A stretch of DNA of 64,000 nucleotides from Bacillota bacterium (GTDB taxonomy: Bacteria > Bacillota > UBA4882 > UBA8346). This document shows, in pieces, positions 50,715 through 59,353 of the stretch. The DNA lies in contig JAFABB010000006.1 of assembly GCA_023426245.1 (NCBI GenBank), positions 46,428 to 110,427 of the forward strand. The letters run 5' to 3'. The notes under the pieces were generated by a model, which saw only the letters and a list, made by a program, of their open reading frames with translations, made no database searches and was not told where the DNA came from. A program made the position numbers and the translations under genes. Every line of letters starts with the position of its first letter. Position 1 is the stretch's first letter.

Positions 50715-52064
50715 ATGGACTTCGAGTCCAAAAATCTACTCTGGGGATGTGTCCTATTGAAATTTTTAAAAACAAATCGTAAACGGATCATTTATCTATG
50801 GCTCTTCGTAGGATTTTTCATTATTTTAAGCGGTTCGTGTTTACTGCAAATCACTCATTTGCCTCTAAATTTGAAAGTCTCCCCGGGGCAAAAGATAAAA
50901 CTTTCGGCTTATTTTCCTTTAAGCTTTTATACCGTTCATCAAAGTATCAAAGCACATATTTCAGAAATATCCGTTCAATCATTGCCGTTACTGTCCAACA
51001 ACCTTATTGTAAATTCACAAAAAAGCGAAACATTTGATGTCCAAATTCGTTTATTAGGTGCGATTCCGGTAAAAAGACTCCATGTAGAAATTACTAAACC
51101 GACCATGGTGGTCCCAGGAGGACAAGCTATTGGGGTTTTGTTTTCCAGCAAAGGAGTAGTAATTATCGGTCATTTATCCCTTAAAGGGATCGATGGACAA
51201 ACATATTATCCGGCGAAAGATGCCGATTTGCAGATTGGAGATATTTTGCTTGCTATGAACGATATGCCTGTTAATCGCGTGGATGAGGTTGAATACCAAT
51301 TGAGAAACTTTCAACCTGAGCATAAATTTATAAAATTAACAATTTCACGGCGGGGTAAACCGATTCACACCAGTATTCGACCGGTATATTGCGCACAAAA
51401 TGGCACCGTCCCCCATTACATGCTTGGCATTTACATTGAAGATCCGGCTGCCGGAGTTGGAACACTAACTTGTTATGATCCTCTGACCCAGCGTTTTGCC
51501 GGGCTAGGGCACCGAATTGCCGAATTTGCCGGTAAAAAAGGGATCCCATTTAATCAGGGGGAAATTGTTCTTGCCAAGATCAATGGGGTTAGAGTCGGGA
51601 TACCAGGCCAGCCCGGCGAAAAAATTGGAATATTCAATTCTTTGACCCATCCGCTTGGTAAAATTGAAAAAAATAGCCGTTTCGGAATTTATGGTCATTT
51701 TTATGAAAGGGTTTCTTACAGCCTTGATACTCCAATTCCAGCAGCCTATTGCTCTGAAGTTACTGTGGGGCCTGCTCAAATCTATACTGTTATTCGCGGC
51801 ACCAAAATTGAACATTTTAACGTTGAAATTGTAAAAGTATACCGCCAAGATGCACCAAGAGATAAAGGAATGGTTTTAAAGGTAGTAGACCCCTTACTGC
51901 TTAAATTAACCGGAGGAATTATTCAAGGTATGAGCGGAAGTCCCATTATTCAACGGGGGAAATTTGTCGGGGCTGTAACTCACGTTCTTGTCAATGACCC
52001 GACAAAGGGTTATGGAGTCTTGGCGGAATGGATGATTCAAGAAATGAATGGAACAGCATCCTAG
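50715..52064 (+). CDS. spoIVB: SpoIVB peptidase
   Basis: The sporulation serine peptidase that activates the sigma-K checkpoint. It has an N-terminal membrane anchor (about residues 24-47), a PDZ-like domain (about 150-225, with ADLQIGDILLAMNDMPVN) and an S55 domain with GHRIAEFAG (catalytic His) and GGIIQGMSGSPIIQRGKFVG (catalytic Ser). The ATG at 50715 has no clear ribosome site; an in-frame TTG at 50757 lies after GGGGAT and may be the true start. The next gene is spo0A, the normal partner. Confidence 0.92.
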   Translation: MDFESKNLLWGCVLLKFLKTNRKRIIYLWLFVGFFIILSGSCLLQITHLPLNLKVSPGQKIKLSAYFPLSFYTVHQSIKAHISEISVQSLPLLSNNLIVNSQKSETFDVQIRLLGAIPVKRLHVEITKPTMVVPGGQAIGVLFSSKGVVIIGHLSLKGIDGQTYYPAKDADLQIGDILLAMNDMPVNRVDEVEYQLRNFQPEHKFIKLTISRRGKPIHTSIRPVYCAQNGTVPHYMLGIYIEDPAAGVGTLTCYDPLTQRFAGLGHRIAEFAGKKGIPFNQGEIVLAKINGVRVGIPGQPGEKIGIFNSLTHPLGKIEKNSRFGIYGHFYERVSYSLDTPIPAAYCSEVTVGPAQIYTVIRGTKIEHFNVEIVKVYRQDAPRDKGMVLKVVDPLLLKLTGGIIQGMSGSPIIQRGKFVGAVTHVLVNDPTKGYGVLAEWMIQEMNGTAS

Positions 52065-52109
52065 CAGGGATGCTTTATTTTTTTGTTTTTAAATATCCTA
52101 GAAAGAAAA

Positions 52110-52135
52110 AGGAATTTTTTACGAAATAGCGAAAA
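52110..52135 (+). promoter_or_regulatory. Possible sigma-H promoter of spo0A
   Basis: AGGAATT at 52110-52116, a 12-base spacer and GCGAAAA at 52129-52135 resemble the sigma-H pattern (AGGAwwT then about 12 bases then GAAT). It lies 42 bases before the spo0A start. Confidence 0.45.
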
Positions 52136-52176
52136 ATACTTCATAAATTCTATATGAATGATTGAGGTAGAAAAAA

Positions 52177-52953
52177 ATGCAATCTATCCGAGTTGGGATA
52201 GCAGATGATAACCGGGATTTCTGCCAGTTACTCCAAGACTTTTTTTCAACACGATCAGAAATTGAAGTCGTGGCGACTGCTTATAATGGTTTAGATATCA
52301 TTAAAATTCTCCCACAAGTCACGATGGATGTGTTATTATTGGATATGATAATGCCCCAGATGGACGGGCTTGGAGTACTCCAATGGCTTAGGGAACATCC
52401 CGAAATTCATCGGCCGAAAATAATCATTTTTTCAGCATTTGGTCAAGAAGAAATCGCCCGCAATGCCGTAACTCTCGGTGTTGATTATTATGTTTTAAAG
52501 CCTTTTGATTTGGAAACATTGACTAAACGCATTAGCGAAGTCGTAAAGGGTATGAATGACATCACAGTAACGAGACGCAAACCTACCAGTTATTCCCGAG
52601 ATTTAGAACTTGAAGTGAGCAGGATTATTCAAAGTTTAAATATTCCACCTCATTTTAAAGGTTATTCATACTTGCGGGATGCTATTATTATGACGAGTCA
52701 GGAACCAGGGCTGATTAATGAAGTGACCAAAAAGCTTTATCCTTTAATCGCCGAACAATATCATACCACGATGAACCGGGTGGAACGGGCCATGAGGTTT
52801 GCCATTGAAACAGCATGGAATAAGGGAGACGTACAGACTTTACATAATTTATTTGGCTATTGTGTGGATGATAAAAAAGGCAAACCAACCAATGCTTCGT
52901 TTATCGCGAAGATCTCCGATAAAATGCGGTTGGAGAAGAATATTAGAAGGTGA
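52177..52953 (+). CDS. spo0A: Sporulation master regulator Spo0A
   Basis: A 258-residue response regulator. The receiver domain has Asp10/Asp11, the phosphoacceptor Asp56 in LLLDMIMPQMDGLGVL and the Lys in YVLKPFD. The DNA-binding domain (about 140-255) contains IPPHFKGYSYLRDAI, YHTTMNRVERAMRFAIETAW and KPTNASFIAKISDK, the recognition region of Spo0A. Its presence says the organism is an endospore former or descended from one. steA starts immediately after the stop. Confidence 0.97.
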   Translation: MQSIRVGIADDNRDFCQLLQDFFSTRSEIEVVATAYNGLDIIKILPQVTMDVLLLDMIMPQMDGLGVLQWLREHPEIHRPKIIIFSAFGQEEIARNAVTLGVDYYVLKPFDLETLTKRISEVVKGMNDITVTRRKPTSYSRDLELEVSRIIQSLNIPPHFKGYSYLRDAIIMTSQEPGLINEVTKKLYPLIAEQYHTTMNRVERAMRFAIETAWNKGDVQTLHNLFGYCVDDKKGKPTNASFIAKISDKMRLEKNIRR

Positions 52954-54081
52954 ATGGGTTTGGATTGTAAGGCAATAGCACGTATTGACGCTCGTACAAA
53001 GAATTTGGCCAAACGCATTCGGCCCGGAGAGATTGCCGTTCTTGATCATGCGGATATTGATCAAGTTTCTGCCGATTCATTGATTAAAGCAAGAATCAAA
53101 ATGATCATTAATGCCAGTCCATCCCAAACAGGCCGTTACCCAAATCCGGGTCCTGCCTTTTTGCTGCAAGAAGGAATTATGATTCTTGATAATGTCGGCA
53201 AAGAGATTTTCCAAAAAGTCCACGAAGGGGATTTGTTGGAAATTCGTGGAAACCAAATTTGGAAAGAAGAAGTTTTGGTCGCTGAAGGCCAATTTCTGGA
53301 GCTGGATGCTGTTCTTAAAAATATAAAAAAGCTCCGGCATATGCAAGCCAATGAATTGGATAAATTTATCCACAACACTCTTGAATATGCAATGAAAGAA
53401 AAGGATTTGATTTTGGGTACTCTTGAGATGCCCGAAGTTAAAACAAAGTTCGAAGGTAGACCCGTTTTGGTTGTGGTTCGCGGGCAGAATTACCGTGAGG
53501 ACTTAACGATTATCAAATCTTACATTGATGACGTCAATCCTGTGTTAATCGGTGTTGACGGAGGCGCCGATGTTCTTTTGGAGTTTGGATATATACCGGA
53601 TATTATTATTGGGGACATGGATAGCGTTACCGATTCGGCCTTAAAGTGCGGTGCCGAGATTATTGTTCATGCTTACACGGATGGCAGGGCGCCAGGATTG
53701 AGCAGAGTTGAGAAATTGAATTTGTCTGCAAGAATTTTTCCGGCCCCTGGTACCAGCGAAGATATCGCTTTATTGTTAGCCTTTGAAAAAGGGGCTGATT
53801 TGATTGTTGCCGTGGGTACTCATACCAGTATGGTGGATTTTCTTGAAAAAGGCCGGGCTGGAATGGGAAGTACTTTTTTGGTCCGCTTGAAAGTTGGCTC
53901 TATTTTAGTAGATGCCCGGGGAGTCAGCAAAATTTATCAAGGCCGAATTAAGCTTAGCTATTTGGTTCAAATCGCGATTGCCGGAATTCTAACAATTATT
54001 ATTGTTTTTTCTCAGTTACAATGGTCAAGGGATTTATTTCGAACTTTTTGGCTACAATTAAAGATATGGTTTGGTTTTTAA
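52954..54081 (+). CDS. steA: SteA-like protein (thiamin-pyrophosphokinase-like fold)
   Basis: A 375-residue protein. The N-terminal part has ARTKNLAKRIRPGEIAVLDHADIDQVSADSL (read as two adjacent motifs), and the middle IGVDGGADVLLEFGYIPDIIIGDMDSVTD resembles thiamin pyrophosphokinase. A single membrane helix lies near the C-terminus (about 340-360). This architecture matches the cytokinetic-ring protein SteA of Actinobacteria and its Bacillota counterparts. It forms a pair with steB. The cell division role is inferred from the family. Confidence 0.8.
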   Translation: MGLDCKAIARIDARTKNLAKRIRPGEIAVLDHADIDQVSADSLIKARIKMIINASPSQTGRYPNPGPAFLLQEGIMILDNVGKEIFQKVHEGDLLEIRGNQIWKEEVLVAEGQFLELDAVLKNIKKLRHMQANELDKFIHNTLEYAMKEKDLILGTLEMPEVKTKFEGRPVLVVVRGQNYREDLTIIKSYIDDVNPVLIGVDGGADVLLEFGYIPDIIIGDMDSVTDSALKCGAEIIVHAYTDGRAPGLSRVEKLNLSARIFPAPGTSEDIALLLAFEKGADLIVAVGTHTSMVDFLEKGRAGMGSTFLVRLKVGSILVDARGVSKIYQGRIKLSYLVQIAIAGILTIIIVFSQLQWSRDLFRTFWLQLKIWFGF

Positions 54082-54106
54082 GAGTCTATACATTTGGGGG
54101 ATCTTT

Positions 54107-55000
54107 ATGATTATCGATTTGCGTTATCATGTTGTTTCTTTAGTCTCGGTTTTTTTGGCACTGGGGCTTGGTATTATAATTGGCGCCAATTTGGGCGTTT
54201 CCGGCAGTCCTCACTTTGAGAAACAAATCCAGCACTTGGAACAAACTTATCAGAAGATTCGTGAAGACCAAAAGTTATTACAGACTTCATTACAAGTTAA
54301 AGACAATGAAATCGATATTGCCAACCAATTTCAAAAAGCAATCGTCCCGAATTTAATAACCAACAGATTGCTCGGTAAAAGAATTGCAATCATTCGGACA
54401 AATTCTTCGGTTGATTTTAAATATGCCAGGCAATTGTTTAATCTTTTACGCCAAGCCGGAGCTGAAGTAACATCGATAACTACTTTTAATCAAACGCTCA
54501 ACCTTAACGACAATCAGCTTAAAAATGAAATCAATGGAGCATTTGAGTTTACTCAATCCGATGATAAAACTTTAAATTCCCGCATATTTACTAAATTAGC
54601 CCAAATCATCACCAACGGTCAAAGCAGCTCTCAATTGATCTTTATGCAAAATAAGGAGTTAATCCAGTTATGGGGAGATTATAATCGGGGTTATGTTGAT
54701 ACGATTGTGTTCTTGGGGGGAGGCGTAAATCCGGAAAGTGATCATCAAATTGCAATTGACGGTCCTTTATTAGATGCATTTCAAAATATTAAAGTTGCAA
54801 AATTTGGAGTTGAGCCTAGTTTTGTAACTCAGTCGTACATGCACTTATACCAGTCAAAATGTCAAGGAACCGTTGATAATATTGATACCCCTCCTGGGGA
54901 GGTAACTTTGGTTTATTTATTGGCTTCCGGGAAAAAAGGATTTTATGGTGTAAAAGATACAGCCCGTTCGTTTATCCCGGAATTTAAGCTTAATTATTAA
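54107..55000 (+). CDS. steB: SteB/MctB-like coiled-coil membrane protein
   Basis: A 297-residue protein starting MIIDLRYHVVSLVSVFLALGLGIIIGANLG, an N-terminal membrane helix typical of the MctB ('copper transporter')/SteB family, written here in two parts. A coiled coil covers about residues 38-85 and an alpha/beta domain follows. The ATG at 54107 follows GGGGGAT; the open frame overlapping steA is ignored. Copper transport is a legacy name, and pairing with SteA points to cell-envelope or division function. Confidence 0.8.
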   Translation: MIIDLRYHVVSLVSVFLALGLGIIIGANLGVSGSPHFEKQIQHLEQTYQKIREDQKLLQTSLQVKDNEIDIANQFQKAIVPNLITNRLLGKRIAIIRTNSSVDFKYARQLFNLLRQAGAEVTSITTFNQTLNLNDNQLKNEINGAFEFTQSDDKTLNSRIFTKLAQIITNGQSSSQLIFMQNKELIQLWGDYNRGYVDTIVFLGGGVNPESDHQIAIDGPLLDAFQNIKVAKFGVEPSFVTQSYMHLYQSKCQGTVDNIDTPPGEVTLVYLLASGKKGFYGVKDTARSFIPEFKLNY

Positions 55001-55025
55001 TATTGAAAAACGGGAAGTGATTTTT

Positions 55026-55712
55026 GTGGGGACTTCTACAGATAGCTTAACAGTATTAATTCCGGCTTACAATGAGAAAAATACGATTCAAGCGACAATC
55101 CAGGCTGTTAAGAACAGTGGACAAGCTGACCAGATCATCGTAATTAATGATTGTTCTCAAGATGAGACCAGCCGGCTTGCGAAAGAGGCTGGTGCCGAAG
55201 TCTTGGATTTGCCTCGAAACCTAGGAAAGGGTGGGGCTTTAAACTGCGGTCTTAAAATGGCTACCGGAAATATTATTGCCTTGCTTGATGCCGACTTGGG
55301 CAAAACAGCTTCCGAAGTAACCAAGTTAATTGAGCCAATACGTTCCAATAAAGCTGATTTAACGATTGGACGATTTCCTCCTGCAGGGCGAAAAGGTGGA
55401 TTTGGTTTGGTTACTCGTCTTGCCAAAAAAGGAATTCGTAGTTATACCGGTTTGGAAGTTTCCAGTCCGCTTTCTGGACAAAGAGTGATGCGCCGTGAAA
55501 TTTTGAACCAAATCGGACCGTTTGAATCCGGTTTTGGTGTGGAAGTTGGAATGACGATCGACGTTTTCCGACATGGGTTTCGGGTAAAAGAAGTGCCGGT
55601 CGTTATGAGTCACGTGGAGACCGGTCGGGACCTTGCCGGATTTCTTCACCGGGGTCGTCAATTTTGGGATGTGGCTTTGGTATTAATCAGCCGACTTTTT
55701 ATTAAGAGGTGA
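55026..55712 (+). CDS. Family 2 glycosyltransferase
   Basis: A GT-A fold glycosyltransferase of 228 residues: VLIPAYNEKNTIQATI, IIVINDCSQDETSRLA, NLGKGGALNCGLKMA and the DxD motif in ALLDADLG. It has no membrane helices. The GTG at 55026 lies about eight bases after GGGAAG; an earlier GTG at 55017 overlaps that site. With the next gene it forms a pair probably making a cell-envelope glycan or lipid. Confidence 0.88.
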   Translation: MGTSTDSLTVLIPAYNEKNTIQATIQAVKNSGQADQIIVINDCSQDETSRLAKEAGAEVLDLPRNLGKGGALNCGLKMATGNIIALLDADLGKTASEVTKLIEPIRSNKADLTIGRFPPAGRKGGFGLVTRLAKKGIRSYTGLEVSSPLSGQRVMRREILNQIGPFESGFGVEVGMTIDVFRHGFRVKEVPVVMSHVETGRDLAGFLHRGRQFWDVALVLISRLFIKR

Positions 55713-55716
55713 TTGA

Positions 55717-56601
55717 ATGGAATTGAGCGATGTTTTACAACCGATGTTACTTGCGATCATTAAATATATTATTATCTTCTTAATTTCTTATTTTGTGGCC
55801 TTTTTTGCATTTCCTTTTATACGGGGACTTATTTATGAAGCTGGTTTTTTAAAACCGAATTATCGTGAAGAACAGATCCCAGCTATAGCGGGGGTCCTTT
55901 TTGTGGCTTTATTACCTTTGATAACTATGATCAATATGTTGTTTTCAGTAAATCCTCATTCCGACTCAATTTTATTTTTATGTATCGTGCTGGGGATGGG
56001 GTTTATGGGCTTACTTGATGATCAAATGGGTAATCATAACTCCAAGGGATTTAAAGGACATTTTTTAGCTTTATTTCGTTCCCGGAAATTGACTTCAGGG
56101 GGGTTTAAGGCAATCTTTGGGGCTTTACTTGCGCTCATTTTTAGCATTGCTGCCGTCTTTCCTATTCAGTCGGCTTGGTGGCCCTGGGAACTTTTTCTTA
56201 ATTTTATCCTTATGAGCTTAGCAACGAATATGATTAATCTTTTTGATTTAAGACCGGGTCGTGCTGGCAAAATATACTTGGCCGCCTTTATCATTATTAT
56301 GGCATTCAGTAAAAACTTAGAGAATTATTTCGGACTTTTCTTACCGATTATAGCAATTCTGCTTTATTATTTGCCATTTGATCTTAGAGCGGAGGTCATG
56401 ATGGGTGATGTGGGTTCGAATCTACTGGGTGCCACTCTCGGAATGATGATGGTCTGGATGTTAAGTGATTTTGCGAAGATTGTATCCCTCGTCGTTATGT
56501 TAGCCTTACAATTTAGTGCCGAAAAGGTTTCATTTACTAAAATTATCGAACGGAATGGATTCCTGCGATATATTGATAATATAGGCAGAGAGCATAAATA
56601 G
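55717..56601 (+). CDS. MraY/WecA-like glycosyl-phosphotransferase
   Basis: A 294-residue polytopic protein of the polyprenyl-phosphate sugar-1-phosphate transferase superfamily. Catalytic-loop motifs are GLLDDQMGN (DDxx(D/N) type), NMINLFDLRPGR and MMGDVGSNLLGA. About nine helices are visible. Several sites differ from true MraY, so the substrate is unclear. The spo0A-steA-steB-GT2-GT4 order recurs in Bacillota, as far as I recall. Confidence 0.82.
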   Translation: MELSDVLQPMLLAIIKYIIIFLISYFVAFFAFPFIRGLIYEAGFLKPNYREEQIPAIAGVLFVALLPLITMINMLFSVNPHSDSILFLCIVLGMGFMGLLDDQMGNHNSKGFKGHFLALFRSRKLTSGGFKAIFGALLALIFSIAAVFPIQSAWWPWELFLNFILMSLATNMINLFDLRPGRAGKIYLAAFIIIMAFSKNLENYFGLFLPIIAILLYYLPFDLRAEVMMGDVGSNLLGATLGMMMVWMLSDFAKIVSLVVMLALQFSAEKVSFTKIIERNGFLRYIDNIGREHK

Positions 56602-56649
56602 TTTAAAAAATATTTTTTATCGATGTTGATTATGGAAAGGTGGAAAGCA

Positions 56650-57093
56650 GTGAAGGATGTTGCAATTTATACAGATGGAGCTTGCTCCGGAAACCCGGGC
56701 CCAGGGGGATGGGGTGCCATTTTAATAGCCGGCGAAGTTGAAAAGCAACTATCCGGTTACGTGGAAAAGACAACGAACCAGCGTATGGAGTTACAAGCTG
56801 CGATTAGTGCATTATCGGCTCTTAAATTTTCCTGTAAGGTAAAACTACATTCAGACAGCGCCTACCTGATCAACGCATTTCGTCAAAATTGGCTTCAGAA
56901 TTGGCAGCGTAACGGTTGGATGAATTCCCAAAAAAAACCTGTTGAAAATCAGGATTTGTGGATGGAATTAATTCATTTAAATCAGTTTCACCAAATTGAA
57001 TGGATTAAAGTACCGGGACACAAGGATAATGTCTATAACAATCGTTGCGATCAATTGGCAAGAAAAGCTGTGGAGTTAAAATCTCCAATATGA
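56650..57093 (+). CDS. rnhA: Ribonuclease HI
   Basis: Degrades RNA in RNA-DNA hybrids. The product is 147 residues: YTDGACSGNPGPGGWGAIL (Asp), QRMELQAA (Glu), LHSDSAYLI (Asp) and VPGHKDNVYNNRCDQLA (His/Asp) make the catalytic set. The start is a GTG at 56650, six bases after GAAAGGTGG; TTG/ATG codons further upstream are in frame but precede the ribosome site. Confidence 0.92.
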   Translation: MKDVAIYTDGACSGNPGPGGWGAILIAGEVEKQLSGYVEKTTNQRMELQAAISALSALKFSCKVKLHSDSAYLINAFRQNWLQNWQRNGWMNSQKKPVENQDLWMELIHLNQFHQIEWIKVPGHKDNVYNNRCDQLARKAVELKSPI

Positions 57094-57128
57094 GGCTTTT
57101 TAGATATTTTTTTAAAATTGAGTTTCAT

Positions 57129-57168
57129 AAATTTATATTTTTAAAATAGCTCATTAAAATATAAATTT
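57129..57168. repeat. 13-bp perfect inverted repeat between rnhA and the transketolase genes
   Basis: AAATTTATATTTT at 57129-57141 pairs exactly with AAAATATAAATTT at 57156-57168. It is AT-only, so the hairpin is weak. A TATAAT at 57195-57200 downstream may be the -10 of the transketolase operon. Confidence 0.6.
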
Positions 57169-57244
57169 AGGGAGCCAATCTTTAGAAAGTCCGTTATAAT
57201 AATAAGTAATTTGAGTTTTTTACCACTAAAAGGAGTGAATGCAT

Positions 57245-58069
57245 TTGTTAACAACAACTCAATTGAATGAATTGCAGGAAAAGGCGCGTCAATTACGTGG
57301 CCATATTATCCGGATGTTAGCTGCCGCTAAATCGGGGCACCCGGGTGGCTCTTTATCCTCAGCTGATTTATTAACCTATTTATATTTTCATAAAATGAGG
57401 ATTGACACCAAAAATCCTCAAATGCCGGAGCGTGATCGTTTTGTTTTAAGTAAAGGGCATTGTGCGCCGGTTCTTTATGCTGCGTTAGCAGAAAGAGGTT
57501 TCTTTGATGTCAAAGAATTGACGACTTTACGTAAATTTCACAGCATGTTGCAGGGACATCCGGATATGAAGAAAACTCCCGGAGTGGATATTTCAAGCGG
57601 CTCTTTAGGCCAGGGATTATCGGTTAGTAATGGAATGGCACTCAGCGCTAAAATGGACCACAAAGATTACCGGGTTTATGTTTTAATGGGCGATGGAGAA
57701 CTTGAAGAAGGTCAGGTTTGGGAAGCGGCAATGACTTCAGCTCATTACAAACTCGACAATCTCACGGCTTTCGTGGATAACAACCGTCTCCAAATTGACG
57801 GAAGAGTTGAGGACGTTAAATCAATGACCAATCCTGCCGAACGCTTTCAATCTTTTGGATGGCATGTCATAGAAATTGACGGTAATGATATTGCCGCTAT
57901 TGATAAGGCAGTTATTGAAGCCGAAAATACGAAAGGAAAACCAACCATGATTGTTTTACATACTATCAAAGGTAAGGGCGTTTCATTTATGGAAAACCAA
58001 GCTGGTTGGCATGGTATGGCTCCAAAACCGGAAGAAGCCGAACAAGCTCTTAAAGAATTAGGATTTTAA
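57245..58069 (+). CDS. Transketolase, N-terminal subunit
   Basis: The thiamin-diphosphate-binding half of a split transketolase, 275 residues. SGHPGGSLSSADLLTYLYF, RFVLSKGHCAPVLYAALAERG, SGSLGQGLSVSNGMAL and the TPP motif GDGELEEGQVWEA through DNNRLQ are intact. I choose the TTG at 57245, nine bases after AGGAG; an ATG at 57239 lies too close to that site. The partner subunit follows 29 bases later. Confidence 0.93.
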   Translation: MLTTTQLNELQEKARQLRGHIIRMLAAAKSGHPGGSLSSADLLTYLYFHKMRIDTKNPQMPERDRFVLSKGHCAPVLYAALAERGFFDVKELTTLRKFHSMLQGHPDMKKTPGVDISSGSLGQGLSVSNGMALSAKMDHKDYRVYVLMGDGELEEGQVWEAAMTSAHYKLDNLTAFVDNNRLQIDGRVEDVKSMTNPAERFQSFGWHVIEIDGNDIAAIDKAVIEAENTKGKPTMIVLHTIKGKGVSFMENQAGWHGMAPKPEEAEQALKELGF

Positions 58070-58098
58070 ACGACATTATAAAAATAGGGGGATTTTCC

Positions 58099-59043
58099 AT
58101 GAGTGATAGAATAGCTACCCGAGAAGCCTATGGAAATGCATTGATAAAATTAGGAGAATTAAATCCGAATATAGTTGTTTTGGATGCCGATTTATCAAAA
58201 TCGACCAAAACTGCAGGTTTTGCCAAAAAATTTCCGGAACGCTTTTTCCAGATGGGTATTGCCGAAGCTGACATGATGGCCACAGCCGGTGGATTTTCAA
58301 CCACCGGAAAGATTCCGTTTGCCAGTACGTTTGCCATTTTTGCGACCGGCCGGGCCTATGACCAGGTGCGGAATACAATCGGTTATCCCGGTTTGAATGT
58401 TAAAATTGCTGCAACCCATGCCGGTCCCACAGTTGGTGATGACGGTGGGTCCCATCAATCCATTGAAGATATAACATTAATGAGAGTTATTCCCGGAATG
58501 ACCGTTTTAAACCCAGCTGACTCACTGGAAACGGAGAAATTAATTTTTGCAGCCGCTGAGCATTATGGGCCTGTTTATATTCGTCTAGGTCGTGAACCCA
58601 TGCCGGTTATTTTTGATGCAGATTATAGACCGGAAATTGGTAAGGCTGTTCGTCTTAAAGATGGTAAAGCTGCGACAATTATCGCAACCGGTATTATGGT
58701 GGAAAAAGCTCTTCAAGCAGCAGAGATTCTCAGCCAAAAGAGCACAGTCGTCCGGGTTATTAATATTCATACGATTAAACCAATTGATACGGCGGAAATA
58801 ATTAAAGCGGCCTGGGAAACCGGAGCCATAGTTACTGCTGAAGAACATAGTGTTATTGGAGGCCTTTCCAGTGCTGTAGCTGAAGTGGTGGTTCAAAACC
58901 ATCCAGTTCCGATGGAGTTTGTCGGAATGAAAGATCGTTTCGGACAATCCGGGTCACCTGCAGAGTTGCTTTCTGAATATGGATTAACAGCTGAAAATAT
59001 CGTTGAGGCAGTTGAAAAAGTTATTGCCCAAAAAAACCCCTGA
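58099..59043 (+). CDS. Transketolase, C-terminal subunit
   Basis: The pyrimidine-binding and C-terminal domains, 314 residues. ATREAYGNALIKLGELNPN, the catalytic Glu region FQMGIAEADMMATAGGFSTTG, THAGPTVGDDGGSHQSIEDI and the C-terminal TAEEHSVIGGLSSAVAE are present. With the preceding gene it forms the two-subunit enzyme common in clostridia and archaea, serving the non-oxidative pentose phosphate pathway. Confidence 0.93.
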   Translation: MSDRIATREAYGNALIKLGELNPNIVVLDADLSKSTKTAGFAKKFPERFFQMGIAEADMMATAGGFSTTGKIPFASTFAIFATGRAYDQVRNTIGYPGLNVKIAATHAGPTVGDDGGSHQSIEDITLMRVIPGMTVLNPADSLETEKLIFAAAEHYGPVYIRLGREPMPVIFDADYRPEIGKAVRLKDGKAATIIATGIMVEKALQAAEILSQKSTVVRVINIHTIKPIDTAEIIKAAWETGAIVTAEEHSVIGGLSSAVAEVVVQNHPVPMEFVGMKDRFGQSGSPAELLSEYGLTAENIVEAVEKVIAQKNP

Positions 59044-59078
59044 TTTTGGGGAACTGATTTTGACCCAATGAATTCGGG

Positions 59079-59107
59079 TTGAATTATCTTAAAATCGGTG
59101 CTACAAT
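59079..59107 (+). promoter_or_regulatory. Sigma-A promoter upstream of the M-box
   Basis: TTGAAT at 59079-59084, a 17-base spacer and TACAAT at 59102-59107, with transcription expected to begin about 10 bases before the aptamer. Confidence 0.75.
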
Positions 59108-59121
59108 AAGTTTAAATTAAT

Positions 59122-59275
59122 AGCTCGGTAGGCGAGGTTCCTACAAGGATATGGGATGCTACCGCAGATGGTTGGAGACAACCTGAGCTGGTCAGCAGGT
59201 ATTGCCGAATACTCAAGGCATTACCTAGTGCATCTTCACCGCTTTGTAGTGCCAAAGCTTGAACGAGAGTGATGG
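59122..59275 (+). promoter_or_regulatory. M-box (ykoK) magnesium riboswitch
   Basis: The leader contains the conserved M-box blocks: GGTAGGCGAGGTTCCTACA around 59127-59145, GGATATGGGATGCTACCGC around 59148-59166, and later GCATCTTCACCGC and TAGTGCCAAAGCTTGAACG around 59248-59265. CCAAAGCT at 59252-59259 is complementary to AGCTTTGG at 59298-59305, which gives an antiterminator that competes with the terminator downstream. High Mg2+ should favour termination. The downstream gene has an MgtE-type domain, which agrees. Confidence 0.85.
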
Positions 59276-59281
59276 ATTGAT

Positions 59282-59324
59282 GCTTTCACCACGCTCAGCT
59301 TTGGTGAGAGCTTTTGTTTTCTTT
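59282..59324 (+). terminator. M-box regulated intrinsic terminator
   Basis: GCTTTCACC at 59282-59290 pairs with GGTGAGAGC at 59303-59311 (one T-G pair), followed by TTTTGTTTTCTTT. It lies between the aptamer and the ribosome site of the next gene. Confidence 0.85.
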
Positions 59325-59353
59325 GCTTTAATAAGTTTACAAGGAGGTAAAAC

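Noticed and set aside
59044..59353. yybP-ykoY manganese riboswitch before the MgtE-N gene
   Set aside because: The conserved blocks fit the M-box and not the yybP-ykoY pattern, and the downstream domain is of Mg2+ type.
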